Of a stretch of DNA of 64,000 bases, positions 41,700 to 51,194 are shown in pieces. The stretch comes from Chryseobacterium sp. OV279. GTDB lineage: Bacteria > Bacteroidota > Bacteroidia > Flavobacteriales > Weeksellaceae. The notes under the pieces are model-generated. The model saw only the letters and a program-made list of their open reading frames with translations, ran no database searches and was not told the DNA's origin. The stretch lies in contig NZ_FQUD01000001.1 in NCBI RefSeq assembly GCF_900128945.1, positions 124,001-188,000 of the forward strand. Direction: 5' to 3'. Within the stretch, counting starts at the first letter, position 1, and each line of letters opens with the position of its first letter. The translations under genes were made by a program, and so were the position numbers.

Positions 41700-43454
41700 T
41701 TATGCTTTTAAGTTCAGTTGTATTTCCAGTTCATCCAGCTGTGCATCGGCGATAGATGCCGGCGCATCGATCATCACGTCACGCCCTGAATTATTCTTAG
41801 GGAATGCGATATAATCCCTGATCACTTCGTTTCCGTCAAGAATAGCCACCAAACGGTCAAATCCGAAAGCCAATCCACCATGAGGCGGAGCTCCGTATTT
41901 AAAGGCATTCATCAGGAATCCGAACTGAGCTTCTGCTTCTTCTTTCGTAAATCCTAAGAGGTCAAACATTTTAGACTGAAGATCTTTATCGAAAATTCTG
42001 ATAGAACCTCCACCGATCTCGTTTCCGTTAAGAACCATATCGTAAGCATTGGCTCTTGCTTTACCCGGGTCTGTTTCCAGTAAGTGAATATCTTCCGGCT
42101 TAGGAGAGGTGAAAGGGTGGTGCATCGCGTGATAACGTCCACTTTCTTCGTCAAATTCCAATAATGGGAAGTCTACTACCCAAAGTGGTGCAAATACATC
42201 TCCTTTTCTCAGTCCCAAACGGTTTCCAAGTTCCATTCTAAGGGCAGAAAGCTGAGCTCTTACTTTATGTTCGTTTCCGGATAAGATCAGCATTAAATCA
42301 CCTTCTTTAGCTCCGAATTTTTCAATGATCTTCGCCAGATCTTCCTCGTTGTAGAATTTGTTGACAGATGAGGTTTTCACACCGTCATTCTGGAATTTAG
42401 CCCAAACCATTCCGGATGCCCCGATCTGAGGACGCTTTACCCATTCTACCAATTCATCGATCTGCTTTCTTGTATAGTCTGCACATCCTTCTACATTGAT
42501 TCCGACCACCAATTCAGCGTCGTCAAATATTTTGAAATCTTTTCCTTTGACAAGCTCGTTAAGTTCCACGAACTCCATTCCGAAACGGATATCCGGTTTG
42601 TCGTTTCCGTATTTTTTCATCGCATCTGCGAAAGTCATTCTCGGAAAAGCACCGAATTCCTGTCCTGTAATATCTTTGATCAGGGTTTTCGTCATGCCTT
42701 CAAAGACATTCATAATATCTTCCTGCTCTACGAAAGCCATCTCGCAGTCAATTTGTGTAAATTCAGGCTGTCTGTCTGCTCTTAAATCTTCATCACGGAA
42801 ACATTTTACGATCTGGAAATATTTATCCATTCCACCTACCATCAGAAGCTGCTTGAACGTCTGTGGAGATTGTGGCAATGCATAAAACTGTCCCGGATTC
42901 ATTCTGCTTGGCACCACAAAGTCTCTTGCCCCTTCCGGCGTAGATTTGATTAAAACCGGAGTTTCTACTTCGATAAATCCTTCGTCTGAAAGATAATTTC
43001 TCACCTTCTGCGCCATTTTATGACGGAAGATCAGTTTATCTCTTACCGGTGCTCTTCTGATATCCAGATAACGGTATTTCATTCTTAATTCTTCACCGCC
43101 ATCCGTTTCATCCTCAATAGTAAAAGGAGGAAGTTGAGACTCATTAAGAACAGCCAGTTTTTCAACTAAAATTTCAATTTCTCCAGTAGGAATATTGGGA
43201 TTTTTGCTTACTCTTTCGATTACTTTTCCTGTCACCTGAATCACAAATTCGCGTCCCAGTTTTTTAGCTTCTTCCATCAGTTGGGCAGAAGAACGGTCCT
43301 GGTCAAAAACCAGTTGGGTAATTCCGTAACGATCCCGAAGATCTATCCAAATCATAAATCCTTTATCACGGATAGTCTGTACCCATCCGGAAAGTGTAAC
43401 TTCTTCATTAAGATTTTTTAGAGATAATTCTCCGTTCGTGTGTGATCGAAACAT
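41700..43454 (-). CDS. aspS: Aspartyl-tRNA synthetase
   Basis: From the ATG at 43454 ([15 protein letters not shown]) this is a 584-aa class IIb synthetase; a further ATG seven codons upstream is less likely. The N-terminal OB domain has [20 protein letters not shown]. Motif 2 is around [18 protein letters not shown], and motif 3 is [15 protein letters not shown]. The bacterial GAD insertion domain lies between (about 285-420). A -7 element, TATCTTTG on the minus strand at 43543-43536, with TTTG 22 nt further up, forms the promoter; the leader is about 80 nt. It attaches aspartate to its tRNA. Confidence 0.96.
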   Translation of the reverse strand: MFRSHTNGELSLKNLNEEVTLSGWVQTIRDKGFMIWIDLRDRYGITQLVFDQDRSSAQLMEEAKKLGREFVIQVTGKVIERVSKNPNIPTGEIEILVEKLAVLNESQLPPFTIEDETDGGEELRMKYRYLDIRRAPVRDKLIFRHKMAQKVRNYLSDEGFIEVETPVLIKSTPEGARDFVVPSRMNPGQFYALPQSPQTFKQLLMVGGMDKYFQIVKCFRDEDLRADRQPEFTQIDCEMAFVEQEDIMNVFEGMTKTLIKDITGQEFGAFPRMTFADAMKKYGNDKPDIRFGMEFVELNELVKGKDFKIFDDAELVVGINVEGCADYTRKQIDELVEWVKRPQIGASGMVWAKFQNDGVKTSSVNKFYNEEDLAKIIEKFGAKEGDLMLILSGNEHKVRAQLSALRMELGNRLGLRKGDVFAPLWVVDFPLLEFDEESGRYHAMHHPFTSPKPEDIHLLETDPGKARANAYDMVLNGNEIGGGSIRIFDKDLQSKMFDLLGFTKEEAEAQFGFLMNAFKYGAPPHGGLAFGFDRLVAILDGNEVIRDYIAFPKNNSGRDVMIDAPASIADAQLDELEIQLNLKA

Positions 43455-43535
43455 AATTATTTGTTTAAGGTTCAATGTTTAAGATATAAGGTTAAGCTTT
43501 CTGATCGTGAAATTCTCAACCCTAATTTCCGGATG

Positions 43536-43569
43536 CAAAGATAAGATTTTTGCAGGTTCTGTAAACAAA
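43536..43569 (-). promoter_or_regulatory. aspS promoter, TTTG-N22-TATCTTTG
   Basis: On the minus strand TTTG (43569-43566) and TATCTTTG (43543-43536) form a near-consensus promoter. The -33 box lies in the T run of the upstream terminator. Confidence 0.55.
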
Positions 43570-43590
43570 AAAAACTTCCTTTCGGAAGTC
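43565..43590 (-). terminator. Intrinsic terminator after the ankyrin gene
   Basis: On the minus strand stem ACTTCC / GGAAGT with a GAAA loop is followed by eight T residues. Confidence 0.85.
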
Positions 43591-43612
43591 TTGTATATTA
43601 TTTAAGGGCTTT

Positions 43613-43972
43613 TTAATTATTGGTAGCGCCTTTTTGTATCAATAGCTGTGCGGTTTCTTCTTTATTTCCCAATTTAGCCCATGAAAGCGGAGTTTTACTA
43701 TTACACTCTTTATTTACATCTGCTTTATTTTCCAAAAGATATTTTATAATATTATTTCTGCCATAAAGAGAGCTGAAACCCAATGCGCTGAACATTTCAT
43801 CTTTAAGAGCAAAGCATTTGTTGTAATCTGCTTTTGAAAAATTCTTTTTAAATGAAGTAACGTTGTCAGATTGAATAGCCTGCATCTGAGCTGAGCTAAG
43901 TGACTGAGCAGAAAGCATGCCGGCAGATGCCGAGATGGTAAGTATAAAAACAGTAGAGATTATTTTTTTCAT
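43613..43972 (-). CDS. Small secreted ankyrin-repeat protein
   Basis: From the ATG at 43972 this is a 119-aa protein; ATGs at 43981 and 43996 are also in frame. The signal peptide ends ISASAGMLSAQ. The mature part has SLYGRNNIIKYLLENKADVN followed by TPLSWAKLGNKEETAQLLIQ, two ankyrin repeats. It is therefore probably a periplasmic protein-binding module. Short ankyrin proteins in bacteria often act as inhibitors or partners of other envelope proteins, but no partner is visible here. It is transcribed alone. Confidence 0.82.
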   Translation of the reverse strand: MKKIISTVFILTISASAGMLSAQSLSSAQMQAIQSDNVTSFKKNFSKADYNKCFALKDEMFSALGFSSLYGRNNIIKYLLENKADVNKECNSKTPLSWAKLGNKEETAQLLIQKGATNN

Positions 43973-44050
43973 AAGATTCATTTTAAGAATATACAAATCT
44001 AAATTATTTTTTTGATATGAGTAACTAAATTTTTATAAGAATTGAATTTG

Positions 44051-44058
44051 TATTTTTG
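44051..44058 (+). promoter_or_regulatory. Likely -7 element (TATTTTTG) of the MATE gene
   Basis: This perfect TAnnTTTG match lies 26 nt before the ATG at 44085; no -33 box stands out. Confidence 0.45.
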
Positions 44059-44084
44059 ATAATCAGATAATTATTGATTAGGAA

Positions 44085-45479
44085 ATGACTAGATATATAG
44101 ATTTTTTGAAAAAAGCATTCAGCGGCGAAGAGGTGGATTATACCAAAATAACGATCAGAAGCGCGGTACTTCTCCTAGCCGTTCCCATGATGCTGGAAAT
44201 GGCCATGGAATCCGTTTTTGCATTGGTAGACCTATACTTTGTAGGTCACCTGAAAGAAAGCGGATATGCCATCCAGACGGTAGGTTTAACGGAATCTGTG
44301 CTTTCTGTGATGTATTCCATTGCGATTGGGATGAGTATGGCAGCGACCGCTTTGGTGGCACGGCGGATTGGGGAGAAAAACCCGGAGCAGGCTTCCAGAA
44401 GTGCTGCACAGGTGTTGCTCGTTTCATTTGTCATTACCTTTTTGCTAAGCTTATTAGGGGTTATTTATGCCGAGGAAATTCTGATTCTGATGGGTTCAAA
44501 GCCTGAAGCCGCAGCTTACGGAAAAGATTTCACGAGGATCATGATGGGAAGCAGTGTCATTATTATGCTTTTATTTTTGATCAACGGAATCTTCAGAGGA
44601 GCAGGAAATGCAGCCATTGCAATGAAATCTCTCTGGATCGCCAATATTGTGAATATTATTCTCTGTCCTGTTCTGATCAAAGGTTTTGGACCTGTTCCTG
44701 CTATGGGACTTACCGGAGCGGCTTTGGCAACTACCATAGGACGAAGTATCGGGGTGGTTTATCAGCTGTATCATCTTTTGGTTGCAGATACCCAGATCCG
44801 TATTGCGCTTCCTTATTTTACTCCAGATTTCAAACAGATTAAATCCATTGTAAAAATAGCGACACCCGGAATTTTCCAGTTCGTGATTGCATCATGCAGC
44901 TGGATTTTTCTGGCCCAACTGGTAGCGACTACCGGAGGAGAGAATGCATCTGCAGGATATCAGACGGCTTTAAGGCTGATGATGTTCTTTATGCTCCCAG
45001 CCTGGGGATTGAGTAACGCGGCTTCTACACTGGTCGGACAGAATATGGGCGCTAATGAAATGCTGAGAGCAGAACAGTCGGTGATGAAAACCGTAAAATA
45101 TAATGTGATCTTCATGCTGGCGGTAAGCTTAATCTTTTTCCTGCTTGGAGATTTTCTGGTAGGATTTTTTACACAGGAAGTCCATATCAAGGAGTTTGCT
45201 AAAAATGCACTGCATATTATGAGTGTAGGATTTATTTTCTATGGAATAGGAATGGTGCTCATCAATGCTTTTAATGGAGCAGGAGATACGTGGACACCTA
45301 CCTGGGTGAATTTCTTCGGGTTTTGGCTGTTTCAGATTCCGCTGGCTTATTTTCTTTCAAAACATTTCGGAATGGGACCTAAAGGAGTTTTTATCTCCAT
45401 TCCGGCTGCAGAAACTTTGATTACCATTGTGGCTTTTATCCTGTTTAAAAAAGGAAAATGGAAGACTGTGAAAGTGTGA
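44085..45479 (+). CDS. MATE family efflux transporter
   Basis: This 464-aa protein has 12 predicted membrane helices in two six-helix halves. FALVDLYFVGHLKESGYAIQ and the second-half QTALRLMMFFMLPAWGLSNA fit the MATE pattern, and VGQNMGANEMLRAEQSVMKT is the repeated post-helix motif. MATE proteins export cationic drugs or metabolites using Na+ or H+. The cargo is unknown. There is a short N-terminal extension (TRYIDFLKKAFSGEEVDYTK) before the first helix. It is a single-gene unit. Confidence 0.93.
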   Translation: MTRYIDFLKKAFSGEEVDYTKITIRSAVLLLAVPMMLEMAMESVFALVDLYFVGHLKESGYAIQTVGLTESVLSVMYSIAIGMSMAATALVARRIGEKNPEQASRSAAQVLLVSFVITFLLSLLGVIYAEEILILMGSKPEAAAYGKDFTRIMMGSSVIIMLLFLINGIFRGAGNAAIAMKSLWIANIVNIILCPVLIKGFGPVPAMGLTGAALATTIGRSIGVVYQLYHLLVADTQIRIALPYFTPDFKQIKSIVKIATPGIFQFVIASCSWIFLAQLVATTGGENASAGYQTALRLMMFFMLPAWGLSNAASTLVGQNMGANEMLRAEQSVMKTVKYNVIFMLAVSLIFFLLGDFLVGFFTQEVHIKEFAKNALHIMSVGFIFYGIGMVLINAFNGAGDTWTPTWVNFFGFWLFQIPLAYFLSKHFGMGPKGVFISIPAAETLITIVAFILFKKGKWKTVKV

Positions 45480-45654
45480 TTAAAAAAAATATGGAAGAGG
45501 GATAAGTTACTGTTTGCGACCTTAATAACTTCCATCTTCCAGCCTCAAACTTCCTTTCTTTTGTCTCGATTTTATAAAAATTTTAACAGCCTTAATTTTT
45601 AATTGTAAGCCATATTCCCTAATTTAGTATTTAATCACTAAAACATGTATCATT

Positions 45655-45774
45655 ATGGGAAAAGGAGACAAAAAATCAAGAAGAGGCAAGATCAATTCTG
45701 GAAGTTATGGTAAAAGAAGACCTAGAAAAGGTTCTAAGTCCGTTGGTTCCTCTGAAACTAAAGCAAAAAGCTAA
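45655..45774 (+). CDS. 30S ribosomal protein THX
   Basis: This is a 39-aa, very basic protein: MGKGDKKSRRGKINSGSYGK, then RRPRKGSKSVGSSETKAKS. It matches the small THX/Thx ribosomal protein found in Thermus and common in Bacteroidota, which lies in a pocket at the top of the 30S head. It is too short for many gene finders but the sequence is characteristic. It is expressed alone, with a bidirectional terminator starting 6 nt after its stop. Confidence 0.9.
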   Translation: MGKGDKKSRRGKINSGSYGKRRPRKGSKSVGSSETKAKS

Positions 45775-45779
45775 AAATA

Positions 45780-45813
45780 AAAAAGGCTGAAGATCAATCT
45801 TCAGCCTTTTTTT
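45780..45813. terminator. Bidirectional intrinsic terminator
   Basis: The perfect palindrome AAAAGGCTGAAGAT and its complement (45781-45794, 45797-45810) is followed by T residues. It serves THX and the convergent DUF937 gene. Confidence 0.9.
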
Positions 45814-45828
45814 ATATACAAAATTAAA

Positions 45829-46485
45829 TTATTTTCCTCCTAAAATATTACCAAGGATGCTTCCTAATCCACCTCCCTGCTGCTGCTTTCCTCCGCCACC
45901 GCCGAGTACACTTCCTAAAATATCATTAAGCGGGTTTCCTCCCGACTGCGACTGACCGCTTCCCAGAACACTTCCAAGGATATCATTCAATGGACTTGAC
46001 TGCTGCGTCTGAGCCTGACTGGATGCATTTCCAAGAATTCCTCCCAAAAGATCTCCTAAACCTCCTGCTCCTACATTATTCTGTTGTTTCTCTTTACCGA
46101 TGTATCCCATGATCACCGGAGCCAGCATGGCTAAAATAGGTCCGATTTTATCGATGGAGATTCCTGTATTCTGAGAAAGTTGATTTTCTACATTGCTTTT
46201 CTGCCCTCCGAAAACATGGTCAAGGATTGATCCTCCTTCAGCCTGTCTTGCTTCAGCCTGTGATGCATCATCAAGAATACTTCCGTCGTGGTCTTTATCT
46301 AAAGCATTGTTTAAGGCTTCTGCTTCGTTAGCATCCTGAGATTTGTTTCTAAGATAAGAAATCACCAAAGGAGCTGCTACAGCCAATAATGCAATAATCT
46401 GGTTTCTGCTGATCCCGAATTTGTTTTCTGCCTGCTCAGCAACCTGATTGCTGGTGTTACCTGTAAGTAGGTCAATTAAACTCAT
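45829..46485 (-). CDS. DUF937-domain protein
   Basis: This 218-aa protein contains the DUF937 region (about residues 1-140), with SLIDLLTGNTSNQVAEQAEN and GISIDKIGPILAMLAPVIMG. The C-terminal third is low complexity, rich in Gly, Gln and Ser, built from repeats such as PLNDILGSVLG (twice, with a shorter third form GSILGNILGG). A short hydrophobic stretch (IIALLAVAAPLVISYL) could contact membrane. DUF937 includes YidB-like proteins of unknown function. There is no signal peptide. It is alone and convergent with THX. Confidence 0.85.
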   Translation of the reverse strand: MSLIDLLTGNTSNQVAEQAENKFGISRNQIIALLAVAAPLVISYLRNKSQDANEAEALNNALDKDHDGSILDDASQAEARQAEGGSILDHVFGGQKSNVENQLSQNTGISIDKIGPILAMLAPVIMGYIGKEKQQNNVGAGGLGDLLGGILGNASSQAQTQQSSPLNDILGSVLGSGQSQSGGNPLNDILGSVLGGGGGKQQQGGGLGSILGNILGGK

Positions 46486-46569
46486 AGTTTGTGTTTATTT
46501 TAAAGTATTAAGTAAATCAAAGTTATCAAAAAATGTGACTCACAAAATCTTTTCACTTCACAATTATTG

Positions 46570-47829
46570 TTAAAGTTTTTTCAGATCTTCCTCTGTATAT
46601 CCCTTAGTCTTCATCAGCTCTATATAATCGTTGGCTCCGTCGAGCATCCAGTGCATTGGATCCGGAGATTTCTTTTTTTCAATAATAAAATCAAGAATTC
46701 CTACATTATTATTCATCCAGGGAACCAAATAATAATCCAGGCCACCCTTATATTTTTTAGCCTCATGAAAGCTTCTTCCTTTTTCTGTTAAAAATGCGGT
46801 CTTGCAAGCTGCATAATAGCCCAGAGGAATGAGAAGACATACCCATGAGAATTTTTTTAGGGAAGTATATTTTGGTAATGAAAGTCCATACCCGATTGAA
46901 AGAGCAAAAATCATATTAAAAGGAATGAAGAATACATAATTGTCCGAAACGGCATAGAATGTAGAGAACCCATATACGCATACAGCAGCCGTGAAGAATA
47001 CAAAAAACATCTTCTTATTGATACTGTATAATGATATCATTCCTATGATTCCAAAAAACACGAATATATTGAAATTGTAAATCAGATAACCCACAGATTG
47101 TACAAAATCCAGTACATATTGTTTTGATGTTTTCTTGAATGAATCCTGGACCCAGTGTGCTCCTTCTGAAGTATATGGAGAATTCAATGGCAGCCCTTGT
47201 GATACATTTAGAACAGTTAGTGATAAGAATAGAATCAGGAAAATGACCAGCGAAGAATAAGCATATTTTTTTTCTGCTCTAAAATAATATAGAAAAAGAA
47301 AAAGTCCGGGAATCAGGAGTATATTCTGGATATGCAGCCAAAGGCTTATTCCTAAAAATAATCCACTTAAAATGATATAGTTTTTCTTATGTTCGGTAAA
47401 GGTTTTCACCATTGAAAAAAAGAAAAGACTGATCCATAATGAATTATAAGTGTAGACTTCTACGATCTCTGCATTTCTCCAAAAGGAAAAACTGAAACCG
47501 AACACAAACGAGGTTGTAATAGATACCCATTCTGTTTTTGTAATGCTTTTTACCGTGAGATAAATAACAGATACTGTAGCAGCAGCAGAGCCAATTATTA
47601 AGAGTCTGCTGGTGGCGATGGCATCAAGTCCTGTAATGTTTTTGATGAAAATAGCGGTGTTTACATAGAGAATGTGTGTAATGGCTGTGGCTACCGTTTT
47701 GTACTCGCCAAGTTCTACGCTATGTACAAACCCTACACAATCAGCAAATGGAATTCTGGTAAAACTACCTGCATAATAGATCGCTGCAAAAATGAAAAAT
47801 ATAAATATTGCGTATAAGTTTTTAAACAT
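46570..47829 (-). CDS. DUF2723/GT117-like multi-membrane protein (copy 1)
   Basis: This 419-aa protein has about ten membrane helices. The first loop has FADCVGFVHSVELGEYKTVA, and SFSFWRNAEIVEVYTYNSLW matches the DUF2723 (glycosyltransferase 117, PMT-like) core, where acidic residues in the first periplasmic loop act on a lipid-linked sugar. The C-terminal tail ends ELMKTKGYTEEDLKKL. It probably transfers a sugar from a polyprenyl donor to protein or glycolipid in the periplasm. It is a tandem paralog of the 47870-49129 gene, with exactly the same length, and lies 40 nt downstream of it. Confidence 0.82.
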   Translation of the reverse strand: MFKNLYAIFIFFIFAAIYYAGSFTRIPFADCVGFVHSVELGEYKTVATAITHILYVNTAIFIKNITGLDAIATSRLLIIGSAAATVSVIYLTVKSITKTEWVSITTSFVFGFSFSFWRNAEIVEVYTYNSLWISLFFFSMVKTFTEHKKNYIILSGLFLGISLWLHIQNILLIPGLFLFLYYFRAEKKYAYSSLVIFLILFLSLTVLNVSQGLPLNSPYTSEGAHWVQDSFKKTSKQYVLDFVQSVGYLIYNFNIFVFFGIIGMISLYSINKKMFFVFFTAAVCVYGFSTFYAVSDNYVFFIPFNMIFALSIGYGLSLPKYTSLKKFSWVCLLIPLGYYAACKTAFLTEKGRSFHEAKKYKGGLDYYLVPWMNNNVGILDFIIEKKKSPDPMHWMLDGANDYIELMKTKGYTEEDLKKL

Positions 47830-47869
47830 AAATTAATTCTTTATAAGTAGTATAGTCTTGCTGTAATCA

Positions 47870-49129
47870 TTAAAACTTTCGAAGTTCTTCTTCCGTATAC
47901 CCTTTGGTTTTCATCAGGTCAATATATTCACGGGCAATGGTTTTCATCCATTCTACAGGTTCCGGAGCTGTTTTATCATCAATCGTGAATTCCAGAATAC
48001 CGGGGTTGTTGTTCATCCATGGAAGGATAAAATAATTTAAACCTCCTTTATGTTGCTTGGATGAATGAAAGGCTCTTCCTTTTTCGGTTGAAAATGCAGC
48101 TTTATAGACTGCCAGATATCCCAGAGGAATAAGAAGACAAACCCATGAAAACTTTTTCACCACCGCATATTTCGGTGCCGAAAGTCCATATCCAATAGAG
48201 AGTGCAAAAATAATATTAAATGGAAGAAAGAACACATAATTATCCGAAACCGCATAAAATGTAGAAAAGCCGTACACACAAACGGCTCCGGTAAGGAAAA
48301 CATAAAACATCTTCCTGTTTGCTTTGTACAGCAGAACGATACCTATCAGCCCAAAAAAGGTAAACAGGTTAAAATTATAAATAAGATAAGCCAGTGATTT
48401 TATAAGATCATTGACATACTGCATGAATGTTTTTTTGAAAGAATCTTCCACCCAGGTTCCATGTTCGGAACTGTAAACAGAACTTAAAGGTAATCCCTGT
48501 ATTGTATTCAGAATAAACAGAGACGAGAAAAGCAATCCAAAAATTAATAGAGAACTGTATGCATATTTTTTCTCATGTCTAAAGTGAAAAAGAAAAACTA
48601 AAAATGCAGGAATAAGCAGGATATTCTGAATATGCAGCCATAAACTGATTCCCAGAAAAAAACCACTCAGGAGAATATATTTTTTTTTATTTTCTACAAA
48701 AGTTTTAATTATTGAAAGGAAAAAAAGACTTAGCCACAGGCAGTTATAAGTGTAAACTTCTACAATTTCTGCATTTCTCCAGAATGTAAAGCTCAACCCG
48801 AATACAATGGCTGCTGTGACAGAAGCCCATTCTGTTTTGGTAATACTTTTAACCGCTAAATAAATAACTGAAACTGTTGCTGCTCCTGAAAAGATCACCA
48901 GAAGGCGGTTGGCTTCAATGGCATTGAGACCGGTCAGGTTTTTAATAGCAATGACTGTATTAACATAGAGAAAGTGTGTAGTCGCTGCAGAAGTACCTAT
49001 CCATTTGCCTTTTTCCACATCCAGCACAAAACCCAAACAGTCTGCAAAAGGAATTTTTGTAAAACTTCCGGCATAGTACACTGCCAGAAAAATAAAGAAT
49101 AAAAATAGGGCAGATAAATATCGCTTCAT
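47870..49129 (-). CDS. DUF2723/GT117-like multi-membrane protein (copy 2)
   Basis: This is also 419 aa, with the same helix pattern and motifs: FADCLGFVLDVEKGKWIGTS, SFTFWRNAEIVEVYTYNCLW, YGFSTFYAVSDNYVFFLPFN and the tail DLMKTKGYTEEELRKF. It is similar to copy 1 along its whole length, but the loop after the first helix and the region 205-235 differ most, so acceptor specificity may differ. It starts 1 nt after the stop of the DUF2480 gene and leads into copy 1, so all three minus-strand genes are likely one operon. Confidence 0.82.
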   Translation of the reverse strand: MKRYLSALFLFFIFLAVYYAGSFTKIPFADCLGFVLDVEKGKWIGTSAATTHFLYVNTVIAIKNLTGLNAIEANRLLVIFSGAATVSVIYLAVKSITKTEWASVTAAIVFGLSFTFWRNAEIVEVYTYNCLWLSLFFLSIIKTFVENKKKYILLSGFFLGISLWLHIQNILLIPAFLVFLFHFRHEKKYAYSSLLIFGLLFSSLFILNTIQGLPLSSVYSSEHGTWVEDSFKKTFMQYVNDLIKSLAYLIYNFNLFTFFGLIGIVLLYKANRKMFYVFLTGAVCVYGFSTFYAVSDNYVFFLPFNIIFALSIGYGLSAPKYAVVKKFSWVCLLIPLGYLAVYKAAFSTEKGRAFHSSKQHKGGLNYFILPWMNNNPGILEFTIDDKTAPEPVEWMKTIAREYIDLMKTKGYTEEELRKF

Positions 49130-49130
49130 A

Positions 49131-49640
49131 TTAATTCTTTACAATAGGAACAAAAGAGCAGGCTTCACCAAACATTAAAGATTTAACTATGGGTTTTAGT
49201 TGCTCAACCAGTTCTATGTAAGCATTCTCAGGGATTTCTTTATCCGAACAGCCCTTTACCAGAACTCTTTTCCCTCTCATATCTTCAAAATCATGAGTCT
49301 GAATGACATTGTGCATAATAATCACCTCCAGATCTTCACGATTCCCGAAAATAATTTTTTTAGCCACATCAGTAAGCTTGGCCGTCAGTACAAAATAAGC
49401 CCACAATGGAACGATCGTATCCACTGAATTGTAAATATAGATGTAAGCGTCTTTGTATTCTTCAGGATCTATGGCATCTACTTTTTCCCTGAAGTCTTTT
49501 TCCTTCAGGATCATTTCCTGGAAAAGAAAATCCTTAAGGTCAATACCCTTTCTTATCCCCTTAGGAATCAGAGTGGATAAGTCAAAATTCACAAGGCCGC
49601 TTTCAGCAACTTTATTTCGGATTTCAAATTCTTCTGACAT
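49131..49640 (-). CDS. DUF2480 family protein
   Basis: This 169-aa cytoplasmic protein begins MSEEFEIRNKVAESGLVNFD and has DLKDFLFQEMILKEKDFREK and YIYNSVDTIVPLWAYFVLTA, which match the DUF2480 family, almost limited to Bacteroidota. The C-terminal KGCSDKEIPENAYIELVEQL precedes a short hydrophobic end with one Cys (GEACSFVPIVKN). The function is unknown. Only one base separates its stop from the ATG of the first GT117-like gene, so it heads that operon, though co-transcription may not mean shared function. Confidence 0.8.
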   Translation of the reverse strand: MSEEFEIRNKVAESGLVNFDLSTLIPKGIRKGIDLKDFLFQEMILKEKDFREKVDAIDPEEYKDAYIYIYNSVDTIVPLWAYFVLTAKLTDVAKKIIFGNREDLEVIIMHNVIQTHDFEDMRGKRVLVKGCSDKEIPENAYIELVEQLKPIVKSLMFGEACSFVPIVKN

Positions 49641-49805
49641 TTTTTATCATTATCTTTGGACAAATTTACAAATTAAGATCATGTAAACCTTAATTTGTTC
49701 TCTATCCTTACCATAGAAACCTCCCATAATTCGAAATCAGTTTGTATAGCGAAATCAGGGAAGGTTTGTGATGGCTATAAAAACAAATAAAAGATTTCGG
49801 AAGAA

Positions 49806-50909
49806 ATGAAATATTACATTATTGCAGGAGAAGCCTCCGGTGATCTGCATGGAAGCAATTTAATGAAAGCCCTTTTACAGAAAGATCCGCAGGCGGAAAT
49901 CAGATTCTGGGGCGGAGATCTTATGACAGCACAGGGCGGTACATTGGTAAAACACTACCGTGATCTGGCATTTATGGGATTTCTGGAAGTGGCGATGAAT
50001 CTAAGGACCATTCTCAACAATATCAAATTCTGTAAAGAAGACATCAAAAATAATAAACCGGATGTTTTGATTCTGATCGATTATCCCGGATTTAACCTTA
50101 GAATCGCCCGTTTTGCTAAAGAATTGGGGATAAAAGTGGTGTATTATATCTCTCCACAGCTCTGGGCATGGAAAGAAGGCCGGGTAGAAATCATTAAAAA
50201 ATATGTGGATGAAATGATGGTCATTCTTCCTTTCGAAGAAGATTTTTATAAAAAACATGGCGTTCATTCCCATTTTGTGGGACATCCGTTGCTGGATGCT
50301 ATTTCAAGTCTGAAAGAAATCAGTTCGGAAGAATTTAAAAAAGAAAACGGACTGAATGAAAAGGAGATCATTGCCCTTCTTCCTGGTTCCAGAAAACAGG
50401 AAGTTGAAAAGATGCTTGAAATCATGCTTTCCGTAAGGCCTCACTTTAAAAACTACCAGTTTGTGATTGCCGGTGCACCCAGCCTTCCGAAAGAGTTTTA
50501 TCAGAAATATGTGGATGACAGTGTTCATTTTGTTTCTAATAGAACTTATGATTTGCTTCGATGCTCAAAAGCTGCGCTTGTCACTTCAGGAACTGCAACG
50601 CTGGAAACAGCTTTGCTGAATGTTCCGGAAGTAGTCTGCTACCGTGGAAGCAAAATTTCATATGCCATTGCCAAAAGACTGGTAAAAAACATTAAATATA
50701 TTTCTCTGGTCAATCTGATTATGGATAGGGAAGTAGTAAAAGAACTGATTCAGACCGATCTGAATACTAAAAATCTCGTGGAAGAACTGAATAAAATGAT
50801 AGAAAGCGAAAAAAGAAACCAGGTTCTGGCAGATTACAGTCTTTTAAGAGAAAAACTTGGAGGAAAAGGAGCCAGTGAGAAAGCCGCTGAGGTGATTTTA
50901 AGCGTGTAG
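49806..50909 (+). CDS. lpxB: Lipid-A-disaccharide synthase
   Basis: This 367-aa GT19 enzyme joins UDP-2,3-diacylglucosamine and lipid X to make the lipid A disaccharide at the inner-membrane face. The start YYIIAGEASGDLHGSN is the family signature; LIDYPGFNLRIARFAKELGI, YYISPQLWAWKEGRV and LLPGSRKQEVEKMLEIM follow in the normal order. The C-terminal nucleotide-sugar region has LVTSGTATLETALLNVPEVV. It works before the Kdo transferase encoded near the window start. It is transcribed alone here. Confidence 0.96.
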   Translation: MKYYIIAGEASGDLHGSNLMKALLQKDPQAEIRFWGGDLMTAQGGTLVKHYRDLAFMGFLEVAMNLRTILNNIKFCKEDIKNNKPDVLILIDYPGFNLRIARFAKELGIKVVYYISPQLWAWKEGRVEIIKKYVDEMMVILPFEEDFYKKHGVHSHFVGHPLLDAISSLKEISSEEFKKENGLNEKEIIALLPGSRKQEVEKMLEIMLSVRPHFKNYQFVIAGAPSLPKEFYQKYVDDSVHFVSNRTYDLLRCSKAALVTSGTATLETALLNVPEVVCYRGSKISYAIAKRLVKNIKYISLVNLIMDREVVKELIQTDLNTKNLVEELNKMIESEKRNQVLADYSLLREKLGGKGASEKAAEVILSV

Positions 50910-51035
50910 AACTCAGTTTAAAATGGAAAAAATCAGTGGTTGTACATCAGGTTAAATTTATTTTGTAGAATAAGTTTTTTCTTTTAAAATTTTAATTAAA
51001 AATAAGTCTGCATTGGCAGATGTTTTCCAAATACA

Positions 51036-51066
51036 AAAGCTGTCTCATAGAGGCGGCTTTTTTTTT
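51036..51066 (+). terminator. Intrinsic terminator downstream of lpxB
   Basis: The 11-bp stem AAAGCTGTCTC / GAGGCGGCTTT (two wobble pairs) with loop ATA is followed by a T run. It lies about 125 nt past the lpxB stop. Confidence 0.8.
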
Positions 51067-51194
51067 GTCTAAATCTAATTTCGTAGTAAATAATCAAGCC
51101 GTCAGTTAGTCATTTTGAAGAATATAACGTCAGAATTCTGCAAAATCTGTGTTATTGAAGAGTCAGATAAATTATTATTTTTTGATCATCAAGA

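Noticed and set aside
46570..49129. Tandem identical-length ORFs as an assembly duplication
   Set aside because: The two copies differ throughout in protein sequence, so they are genuine paralogs.
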